Positions 33,341 through 39,599 of a stretch of 64,000 nt of DNA are shown one piece after another. A program made the translations under genes and the position numbers. Origin of the DNA: JBKBKC01 sp046294265 (GTDB lineage Bacteria; Pseudomonadota; Alphaproteobacteria; Rhodobacterales; Rhodobacteraceae); NCBI GenBank assembly GCA_046294265.1, contig JBKBKC010000002.1, positions 248,001 to 312,000 of the forward strand. Direction: 5' to 3'. Each line of letters begins with the position of its first letter. Position 1 is the stretch's first letter. The notes beneath the pieces are model-generated. The model was not told where the DNA came from and did not search any database. It saw only the letters and a list, made by a program, of their open reading frames with translations.

Positions 33341-34450
33341 ATGACCGCAGACAACACCGACTTTTCCGACGCCATATCCTCGGTCGAAGAGATCATCGAG
33401 GATGCGCGCAACGGGCGCATGTTCATCCTCGTCGATCACGAGGACCGCGAGAATGAGGGCGACCTGGTCATCCCCGCGCAGATGTGCACCCCCGCCGCGA
33501 TCAACTTCATGGCGATGCACGGGCGCGGCCTGATCTGCCTTGCGCTACCGTCCTCGCGGATCGAGGCCCTTGGCCTTTCGCTGATGAGCCCCAAAAATTC
33601 CTCGCGCCATGAAACCGCCTTCACCGTCTCCATCGAGGCGCGCGAGGGCGTGACCACGGGCATCAGCGCCGCCGACCGCGCGCGCACCGTGTCCGTAGCC
33701 ATCGACCCCACCAAGGGCGCCGCCGACATCGCAACCCCCGGCCATGTCTTTCCGCTGCGCGCGCGCGATGGCGGTGTCCTGGTGCGCGCGGGCCATACCG
33801 AGGCGGCGGTGGATGTGTCGCGGCTGGCCGGGCTGAACCCTTCGGGCGTGATCTGCGAGATCATGAATGAGGATGGCACCATGGCGCGGTTGCCCGATCT
33901 GGTGGCTTTCGCGCAGAAACATGGCCTGAAAATAGGCACGATCAGCGATCTGATCGCCTATCGCCGCCGCAACGACAATCTGGTCAAGGTAACCTCCGAA
34001 CGCGTGGTCACCTCGGAATTCGGCGGCGACTGGACGATGCGCATCTACACCGATGTGACGGAAGGGGCCGAGCATGTGATGCTTATCAAGGGCGACATCT
34101 CGGGGCCCACGCCGCTTTTGGTGCGGATGCACGCGCTCGACCCGATGCTCGATGTGCTGGGCTTGGGCGGTCCGGGTCGCAGCCGCGAGTTTGGCGATGC
34201 GATGCGGCTGATCGCGGCCGAGGGGCGGGGGGTGCTGGTCCTGTTGCGCGATCTGCACATGAAGATGGTGGGCGACCATGAGGTGAGCCCGCAGACCCTG
34301 CGCCAATATGGCCTCGGCGCGCAGATCCTGTCATCGCTTGGGATCAAAGAGTTGATCCTGCTCACCAATTCCCCCCGGCCCAAGGTCGTGGGCCTTGATG
34401 CCTATGGCCTTGAAATCGTCGGCACCCGCCAGATCCCCGCATCGGAGTAA
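33341..34450 (+). CDS. ribB: 3,4-dihydroxy-2-butanone 4-phosphate synthase with inactive cyclohydrolase II domain
   Basis: A 369-residue protein. Residues 20-205 are the DHBP synthase domain, with the metal/substrate loop DHEDRENEGDL and the MHGRGLICLAL, RAGHTEAAVDVSRLAG and ICEIMNEDG blocks; it makes the four-carbon riboflavin precursor from ribulose 5-phosphate. Residues 215-365 align with GTP cyclohydrolase II (AAEGRGVLVLL, YGLGAQILSSLGIKELILLT) but lack the zinc cysteines of C-x10-CDC. So this looks like a RibBX-type protein with RibB activity only. GGAGG lies before the ATG. It is followed by ribH. Confidence 0.93.
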   Translation: MTADNTDFSDAISSVEEIIEDARNGRMFILVDHEDRENEGDLVIPAQMCTPAAINFMAMHGRGLICLALPSSRIEALGLSLMSPKNSSRHETAFTVSIEAREGVTTGISAADRARTVSVAIDPTKGAADIATPGHVFPLRARDGGVLVRAGHTEAAVDVSRLAGLNPSGVICEIMNEDGTMARLPDLVAFAQKHGLKIGTISDLIAYRRRNDNLVKVTSERVVTSEFGGDWTMRIYTDVTEGAEHVMLIKGDISGPTPLLVRMHALDPMLDVLGLGGPGRSREFGDAMRLIAAEGRGVLVLLRDLHMKMVGDHEVSPQTLRQYGLGAQILSSLGIKELILLTNSPRPKVVGLDAYGLEIVGTRQIPASE

Positions 34451-34453
34451 CCC

Positions 34454-34972
34454 ATGGCCGCCTCGCAGACCCATGACACCCTGCCGCTTCCCGCTTTCGA
34501 CCGGCCGGTGAAGCTCTTGATCGTTGTCGCCCCCTATTACCGCGACATCGCCGACAACCTGATCGCGGGCGCGCAGGCGATGGTGGCCTCGGCCGGGGCC
34601 ACCGCCGAGATCATCGAGGTTCCGGGCGCGCTGGAGGTTCCCACGGCAATCGCCTTGGCCGAACGGATGGCCAATTTCGATGGCTATGTGGCGCTTGGCT
34701 GCGTGATCCGGGGCGAGACCACGCATTACGATACGGTCTGCAACGATTCGAGCCGGGCCATCAGCCTGATGGGCCTGCAAGGGGCCTGCATCGGCAACGG
34801 CATTCTGACGGTGGAGAACCGCGGGCAGGCCGAGGTGCGCGCCGATCCCGCGGGCATGAACAAGGGCGGCGGCGCGGCGGCGGCGGCGCTGCACCTGATC
34901 GCGCTGGCGCGCCGCTGGTCGGGTGAACGCAAGGGCATCGGGTTCCGTGCCGAAGGCTTTGACCGCGCGTGA
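34454..34972 (+). CDS. ribH: 6,7-dimethyl-8-ribityllumazine synthase
   Basis: A 172-residue enzyme condensing the RibB product with the pyrimidine intermediate to give lumazine, the substrate of RibE. Marks: IVVAPYYRDIADNLIAGAQ near the start, EVPGALEVPTAI, YVALGCVIRGETTHYDTVC (substrate site) and GNGILTVENRGQAEVRA. The family assembles into pentamers, decamers or capsids in the cytoplasm. It starts three bases after the ribB stop and touches the nusB region, an order seen in many alphaproteobacteria. Confidence 0.96.
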   Translation: MAASQTHDTLPLPAFDRPVKLLIVVAPYYRDIADNLIAGAQAMVASAGATAEIIEVPGALEVPTAIALAERMANFDGYVALGCVIRGETTHYDTVCNDSSRAISLMGLQGACIGNGILTVENRGQAEVRADPAGMNKGGGAAAAALHLIALARRWSGERKGIGFRAEGFDRA

Positions 34973-34995
34973 TGGGGGACAGGGGCGTGACGGGC

Positions 34996-35478
34996 ATGAG
35001 CACGAAGGCCGAGGAAAAGCGCCGCAAGAAATCCGCGGCCCGGCTTTATGCCGTGCAGGCGCTGTTCCAGATGGAAGCCTCGGGCCAGACCGCCGAGGCG
35101 GTGGCGCGCGAGTTCGAGACGCACCGCTTCGGCGCCTCGGTCGAGGCCGAGGATGGATCGGTCGAGGAGCTGGCCGAGGGCGATGTGACCCTCTTTCGCG
35201 CGCTGGTCGGCCATGCGGTCAACCAGCAGGCGCTTGTCGATCAGATGACCGACCGCGCGCTTGTGGCCACCTGGCCCATCGACCGCATCGACCCGGTGCT
35301 GCGCGCGCTGTTCCGGGCGGGCGGGGCAGAACTGGTGGCCATGGACACGCCGCCCCGCGTCATCATCACCGAATATGTCGAGGTCGCGCGCGCCTTTCTG
35401 CCCGGCGGCAAAGAGCCGAAGTTCGTGAATGCCGTGCTCGACCACATGGCGCATGAGGCCAATCCCGCCGGGTTCTGA
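34996..35478 (+). CDS. nusB: Transcription antitermination factor NusB
   Basis: A 160-residue all-helical RNA-binding protein that, with NusE, binds boxA RNA and supports rRNA antitermination. The N-terminus (KKSAARLYAVQALFQMEASG) and C-terminus (PPRVIITEYVEVARAFLPGG, FVNAVLDHMA) are typical. I choose ATG 34996; GTG 34969 and ATG 34972 are in-frame alternatives that overlap the ribH end. The pairing with ribH is a classic operon, probably because demand for both follows growth rate. Confidence 0.95.
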   Translation: MSTKAEEKRRKKSAARLYAVQALFQMEASGQTAEAVAREFETHRFGASVEAEDGSVEELAEGDVTLFRALVGHAVNQQALVDQMTDRALVATWPIDRIDPVLRALFRAGGAELVAMDTPPRVIITEYVEVARAFLPGGKEPKFVNAVLDHMAHEANPAGF

Positions 35479-35518
35479 TGCGTCTCATCCAGGTCTTTCG
35501 CCCCTGATGGAGGAACCG

Positions 35519-35905
35519 ATGCGCACCTTGACCACCCTTGCCCTTGCCCTGATCACCACCGCCTGCGTCGCCCAGACCCCGCCCGCCGCCGAGGGGCCGG
35601 GCATCTGGCGGCTGGTGTCGCTGAACGGCGAGATGCCGGGCGCACTTGTGACGCTGGCCTTTCCCGAACCCGGTCGGCTGGCGGGGCAGGGCCCCTGCAA
35701 CCGCTATTTCGGCGCGGTCGAGGGCGCCCCCCCCGCATTTGCCGCCATGGGCATCGGCGCCACCCGCATGGCCTGCGACCGTCTGGATGAGGAGGGGCGC
35801 TATTTCGACGCCCTGTCGCGCGTGACGACGGTGGAAATGGGCCCCGCGCGGATGACGCTGACGGGGCCGGGGGTTCGGCTCGACTTTGCGACACCGATGA
35901 ACTGA
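35519..35905 (+). CDS. META-domain lipoprotein
   Basis: A 128-residue protein with a lipoprotein signal (MRTLTTLALALITTAC; lipobox TTAC, Cys16) followed by a META/HslJ-like domain: WRLVSLNGEMPGALVTLAF, AGQGPCNRYFGAVEG, TRMACDRLDEEGRYFDAL. HslJ-type domains are linked to heat or chemical stress at the cell envelope, but the function is not known. GGAGG lies seven bases before ATG 35519. It follows nusB by 40 bases and may share its transcript. Confidence 0.88.
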   Translation: MRTLTTLALALITTACVAQTPPAAEGPGIWRLVSLNGEMPGALVTLAFPEPGRLAGQGPCNRYFGAVEGAPPAFAAMGIGATRMACDRLDEEGRYFDALSRVTTVEMGPARMTLTGPGVRLDFATPMN

Positions 35906-35978
35906 CAGGCTGCGTCAAGGCGCCACTTTCGGCAGGGAACAAAGATGCTACGATCCTGAGGAGCAATTGGAGAGCACC

Positions 35979-36305
35979 ATGCCCCCGCTGATCCGTCTTT
36001 ACATCGTGAATGTGGCCATCGGCTTTGCGCTGTCGGCGGTGTTTGTTGCACTGTTGCTGTGGTTTGATGTCGTTGGCCTGCGCCGTCTGGTCATGGCGTC
36101 CGACATAGGATTTGTCGCCGTGGCGATGCTTGTGGTGTTCAACGGAATCGTCTTTGCCGGGGTGCAGTTCGCCATCGCCGTGATGAGCATGGGCGAGGAT
36201 GAGGACTCGAGTGGTGGAGACCGGAAACGGTTCACGAAAAGTGTCGGTGCACCGGCTTTGGTGCCGGTTGTCGTGAAGGCGCGGGCCCGCGATCGGCGGT
36301 TCTGA
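35979..36305 (+). CDS. Small inner-membrane protein of unknown function
   Basis: A 108-residue protein with two clear membrane segments (about residues 6-27, VNVAIGFALSAVFVALLLW, and 42-68, FVAVAMLVVFNGIVFAGVQF), followed by an acidic then basic cytoplasmic tail (GEDEDSSGGDRKRF). I do not recognise the family. GGAG lies six bases before ATG 35979; an in-frame TTG at 35967 is possible. It lies between the META lipoprotein and a LysR regulator on the same strand. Confidence 0.75.
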   Translation: MPPLIRLYIVNVAIGFALSAVFVALLLWFDVVGLRRLVMASDIGFVAVAMLVVFNGIVFAGVQFAIAVMSMGEDEDSSGGDRKRFTKSVGAPALVPVVVKARARDRRF

Positions 36306-36360
36306 TCGCGGCCCGTTCGTCCACTCTTGCGCCGGTGTCAGGCGCCGGGTCAAAGGCGGC

Positions 36361-37242
36361 ATGGATCTCGCACTTCTGAAAACCTTTCTGCAGGTCGCCG
36401 AAACCGGATCGTTCGTCGCGGCCTCTGAACGGCTGTTCGTGACCCAGTCGGCGGTATCGCTGCGCGTCCACCGGCTGGAGGAGTTGCTGGGCAAGCAGCT
36501 GTTCACGCGGTCCAAGGCTGGAGCCGAGCTTACGTCCAATGGCCGGGAGTTCGAAGGTTATGCGCTGTCGATGGTGCGCACCTGGGAGCAGGCGCGCCAG
36601 CAGGTGGCGGTGCCTGCGGGATTCAACCGGGTGCTGATCATCGGCGCGCAGGTCACGCTCTGGCCGCGCATCGGGTTTCGCTGGATCGACGCGCTGCGCG
36701 CCGAGGTGCCCGACCTGGGCCTGCGCGCCGAGATGGGCACGTCGGAAGAACTGACCCGCGCGATGACGGAAGGGGTGATGCAGGTGATGCTGACCCATAC
36801 CCCCAAGGTTCGTCCCGGCCTGTCGGTGGAGCGGCTGATCGAGGATGAACTGGTGCTGGTGGCCCCCTGGGCAGGGGCCACTCCCGACGATCTTGCGGGC
36901 AGCTATGCGCAGGTGGACTGGGGCCCCGATTTCATGGCCTTCCAGACGCAGCACCTGCCAGGGCTGGTGTCCTCGGGGCTGACGCTGGGGATCGGCGCGC
37001 TTGCCACACGATTTGCGGTGGGGCAGGGCATGGCCGCATTCCTGCCCGCCGCACATGTCAAGCGCCATGTCGATGCTGGGCGGCTGCACCTGGTCGAGGG
37101 GGTGCCGGGGTTCTCCTATCCCGTCTGGTCGGTCTGGCGGGACGATCTGGATGAAGACCTGGCCGGAATCGCCCATGCCGCGCTGCAGGCCGTTGCCGAA
37201 CGCACCGAGAACGACATCGCCGAACTTCTGGACAGCCTTTAG
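36361..37242 (+). CDS. LysR-family transcriptional regulator
   Basis: A 293-residue regulator. The winged HTH is at residues 1-60 (MDLALLKTFLQVAETGSFVA, SERLFVTQSAVSLRVHRLEE), followed by a periplasmic-binding-like effector domain that is shorter and more divergent than usual. The target is not clear: no divergent gene is adjacent, since upstream and downstream genes run the same way. The DUF481 gene downstream has its own promoter region. A strong terminator follows. Confidence 0.93.
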   Translation: MDLALLKTFLQVAETGSFVAASERLFVTQSAVSLRVHRLEELLGKQLFTRSKAGAELTSNGREFEGYALSMVRTWEQARQQVAVPAGFNRVLIIGAQVTLWPRIGFRWIDALRAEVPDLGLRAEMGTSEELTRAMTEGVMQVMLTHTPKVRPGLSVERLIEDELVLVAPWAGATPDDLAGSYAQVDWGPDFMAFQTQHLPGLVSSGLTLGIGALATRFAVGQGMAAFLPAAHVKRHVDAGRLHLVEGVPGFSYPVWSVWRDDLDEDLAGIAHAALQAVAERTENDIAELLDSL

Positions 37243-37291
37243 CCGCCGGGTCCGAAGTTGCGCGCGAGCGCGCGCTGCCAGACCAGAGATT

Positions 37292-37318
37292 GCACGGCCG
37301 GGCCTTCGCCCGGCCGTT
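37292..37318 (+). terminator. Intrinsic terminator after the LysR gene
   Basis: A 10-bp perfect stem, ACGGCCGGGC (37292-37301) with GCCCGGCCGT (37306-37315), closes a CTTC loop and runs into TTTT. It lies 50 bases after the LysR stop. Confidence 0.9.
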
Positions 37319-37483
37319 TTCGTTCGCGCGGATCCGTTCCGGTCGCATCCCCGATAAATTCTGTGGATACCCATGATTATTTTAAATTTTTCGATGGTCA
37401 CGGGGGTCACTACATGGGGAGTCGGCAATAACCCCCGGTCTCGACCCTCGGTCGGCATCGGGCTTTTCAGATAGGGACACGCC

Positions 37484-38338
37484 ATGAAGACCATGCTGAC
37501 GACCGGTGCCATCGCGGCACTCCTCCTTGCCACGGCGGCCCCGATGGCCTTGGCACAGACCACGCTGACGGGAACCCAGGCGCTGGACGACCGACTGGAC
37601 GACATCGACACCGCCGTGCGCGACGACCTGCGCCGTGGCGAGGACATGCGCCGCTTCGGCAACCCCGAATTCCGGCCCGGCCTGTCGGGCTCGGCTTCGC
37701 TGAGCTACAATGCCAAGCGCGGCAGCCAGGACACGCAGGAATTCAGCATGGGTGCGCGCCTGCGCTATGCCCAGGGGCAGTTCGTGCAGTCGATCGGCAT
37801 GGCGCTGGACTTTGCAGAGGCGAACGGCACCAAGTCGAAGGAAGACGTGTTCGGGGTCTATGACGCGCAATATTACTTCGATGACAGCTTCTATGGGTTC
37901 ATCCTCGGCCGCGTCGCGACCGACGGGCTGGCCGACAGGATTGACACGCCCGACCTCAGGGCGGGCAGGAACCGGACCGATGCCTTCATCGGCGTGGGCC
38001 CAGGCTATCGCATCTTCAACACGCCGGACGTGACCTGGCGCGTGCAAGCCGGCATCGGCTACAGCTTTCTGGAAAACGGCCTGCGCCAGCGGACCCGCGA
38101 GACCGGATACATCGCCTCGTCGCGCTTTTTCTACAAGCTGAGCGACAGCATGTTCGCAACAAACGATACGGATGTGCTGAAAACGAAATCGGCGCTGCGG
38201 GTGAACAACGATCTCGGCCTGAACTTCCGCATGACCGACACGTTCTCGACCCGCGTCAGCTATCTGACCGACTACAACGACACCCGCGCGAACAAGACGG
38301 ACAACAAGCTGGGTCTGTCGCTGGTCTACAGCTTCTGA
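37484..38338 (+). CDS. DUF481-type outer-membrane beta-barrel protein
   Basis: A 284-residue exported protein. The signal peptide is cut after MALA (residue 24). The rest alternates short beta strands, such as GLSGSASLSYNAKRGSQDTQ, GVGPGYRIFNTPDVTWRVQA, and ends in SLVYSF, the terminal aromatic residue typical of outer-membrane barrels. It resembles YdiY/DUF481 proteins, whose role is unknown. It has its own 5' region with an AT-rich block at 37375-37396 (TGATTATTTTAAATTTTTCG), rare in this GC-rich DNA, suggesting a strong promoter. A terminator follows. Confidence 0.88.
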   Translation: MKTMLTTGAIAALLLATAAPMALAQTTLTGTQALDDRLDDIDTAVRDDLRRGEDMRRFGNPEFRPGLSGSASLSYNAKRGSQDTQEFSMGARLRYAQGQFVQSIGMALDFAEANGTKSKEDVFGVYDAQYYFDDSFYGFILGRVATDGLADRIDTPDLRAGRNRTDAFIGVGPGYRIFNTPDVTWRVQAGIGYSFLENGLRQRTRETGYIASSRFFYKLSDSMFATNDTDVLKTKSALRVNNDLGLNFRMTDTFSTRVSYLTDYNDTRANKTDNKLGLSLVYSF

Positions 38339-38367
38339 GCCTGTTCCCTCATGCTCAGACCACAGGG

Positions 38368-38390
38368 GGGCGGACTTCGGTCCGCCCTTT
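38368..38390 (+). terminator. Intrinsic terminator after the DUF481 gene
   Basis: An 8-bp stem GGGCGGAC (38368-38375) with GTCCGCCC (38380-38387) closes a TTCG tetraloop and runs into TTTCT, 29 bases after the stop. Confidence 0.9.
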
Positions 38391-38650
38391 CTCATGTTTC
38401 GTCGCTGTCAGGTGGCGGCGGGAACCGCAGCAGCCGTGAAGGCGTGAATTTCCCGAGAGCCTGAGTGTTCAGGTGGTCGCCAGATATCAGGGCCAGAGCC
38501 AAGACAGAGCCAGCTCCCTCGGAGATGCTTATCGGCCACTGGAAAAGGGCCTTTCACGCGCAGAGCAGAACCCGCCAAGACACAAGATAGGCCTGTCTCC
38601 CCCGCACCGCAAGCCTTGCACAATGTTCACCTTTGGTTCAGTGTTGCGCC
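38391..38650. other. 260-bp gap before mmcB, no gene recognised
   Basis: A 71-codon minus-strand reading frame (38408-38623) has no recognisable features and no good ribosome-binding site. The mmcB promoter must lie here or just upstream. A short CCTGA-GTG-TTCAGG inverted repeat near 38460-38473 is the only structure I noticed. Confidence 0.4.
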
Positions 38651-39124
38651 ATGAGCCTTGATGCCGCCTCCTTGCCGCCCGGGCTGCCTGTCATGCCCGG
38701 CCAACGCCTCGCGCGCGGGGTCTGTCGGCATCTGTCGGGCCTCGGGTTCGCGACGGTCGAGGAGATGGTGCCCGCCCCCGGCCTGCGGGTGGACGTGATG
38801 GCGCTGGGTCGCAAGGGCGAGGTCTGGGTTGTGGAGTGCAAATCCGGCCGCGCGGATTTCGCGGCGGATCGCAAGTGGCAGGGATATCTGGAGTTTTGTG
38901 ACCGCTTCTTCTGGGCAGTCGATGCGGCCTTTCCGACCGACCTCTTGCCTGCCGAAACCGGGCTGATGCTGGCTGATCCCTTTGACGCCGAGATCATGCG
39001 GATGGGGCCTGAGACGCCGCTGGCCGGGGCAAGGCGTCGCGCGATGCAACTGCGGTTTGCCCGTCACGCCGCATGGCGGCTGCAGGCGCTGCGCGATCCC
39101 GGTATCAGCGTTTTTTCGGTTTAG
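38651..39124 (+). CDS. mmcB: MmcB-family DNA repair protein
   Basis: A 157-residue protein of the PD-(D/E)XK nuclease-like fold. The pattern EEMVPAPGLRVDVMAL followed by EVWVVECKSGRADF gives the D...ExK active site, and KWQGYLEFCDRFFWAVD is typical of the family. In Caulobacter, MmcB supports repair of mitomycin C and UV-type damage. The start is ATG 38651. The last 20 bases overlap the end of the convergent DUF6324 gene. Confidence 0.9.
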   Translation: MSLDAASLPPGLPVMPGQRLARGVCRHLSGLGFATVEEMVPAPGLRVDVMALGRKGEVWVVECKSGRADFAADRKWQGYLEFCDRFFWAVDAAFPTDLLPAETGLMLADPFDAEIMRMGPETPLAGARRRAMQLRFARHAAWRLQALRDPGISVFSV

Positions 39125-39317
39125 GCTCGGCCCCCATCGCCCGTGCGGCCTCGGCCGCGGCGCGCAGTTCCTCGGCGATGTCCTCGGCCTCTTCCGGCTC
39201 GAAATCCAGCGGCAGGTCGATCCCGCCATCGGCCTCGATGTAGATGCGCACCATGCCAAGGCTGGTGGGCCCGATCTGCAGGTTGGCGGCGATGTCGCTT
39301 TGCTTGTCGATGCCCAT
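39105..39317 (-). CDS. DUF6324-type small protein
   Basis: A 70-residue acidic protein with a basic end. It starts MGIDKQSDIAANLQIGPTSL, continues MVRIYIEADGGIDLPLDFEP, then an Ala/Glu-rich helix and a PKPKKR tail. I recognise it as the short alphaproteobacterial family called DUF6324, with no known function. Its end overlaps the mmcB end by 20 bases on the opposite strand. A GAGG-like element before the start supports translation. Confidence 0.8.
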   Translation of the reverse strand: MGIDKQSDIAANLQIGPTSLGMVRIYIEADGGIDLPLDFEPEEAEDIAEELRAAAEAARAMGAEPKPKKR

Positions 39318-39388
39318 GGCGGCCCCTCGCAGTGTTGCAGGCCCCGCGTAACGCGGGGGGATGCGGGTGGCAAGCCCCGGCTTGGCCC

Positions 39389-39417
39389 TTGCAATCGCGC
39401 CGCCACGGCGGTATTCC
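39389..39417 (+). promoter_or_regulatory. Putative promoter of tRNA-His
   Basis: TTGCAA (39389-39394) and TATTCC (39412-39417) are 17 bases apart. The -10 box ends 10 bases before the mature tRNA 5' end, leaving a very short 5' leader. Confidence 0.5.
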
Positions 39418-39427
39418 GCACCCGAGT

Positions 39428-39504
39428 GCCGACATAGCTCAGTTGGTTAGAGCACCAGATTGTGGATCTGGGGGTCCCCCGTTCGAGCCGGGGTGTCGGT
39501 ACCA
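39428..39504 (+). tRNA. tRNA-His (GTG anticodon), CCA encoded
   Basis: The cloverleaf is complete. Acceptor GCCGACA (39428-39434) pairs with TGTCGGT, then A73 and an encoded CCA end at 39504. U8-A9, D-arm AGCTCAGTTGGTTAGAGC, anticodon loop with GTG (ATTGTGGAT), and T-loop GTTCGAGCC are all present. The base before position 1 is T, so no G-1 is encoded; instead G1 faces U72 and the discriminator is A73. This is the variant found in a clade of alphaproteobacteria. No terminator separates it from tex. Confidence 0.96.
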
Positions 39505-39599
39505 TAAATCCCCTTAACATCGCGTCAATGCGCAGGGCAGCGCCCTTGGCCCGGGCCGTAGCTGTGGCTATGGTCAGGCTCCCCAAGCCCGAGGATGCC

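Noticed and set aside
38408..38623. 71-codon minus-strand frame
   Set aside because: No ribosome-binding site, odd composition, and it lies in the promoter-proximal gap of mmcB.
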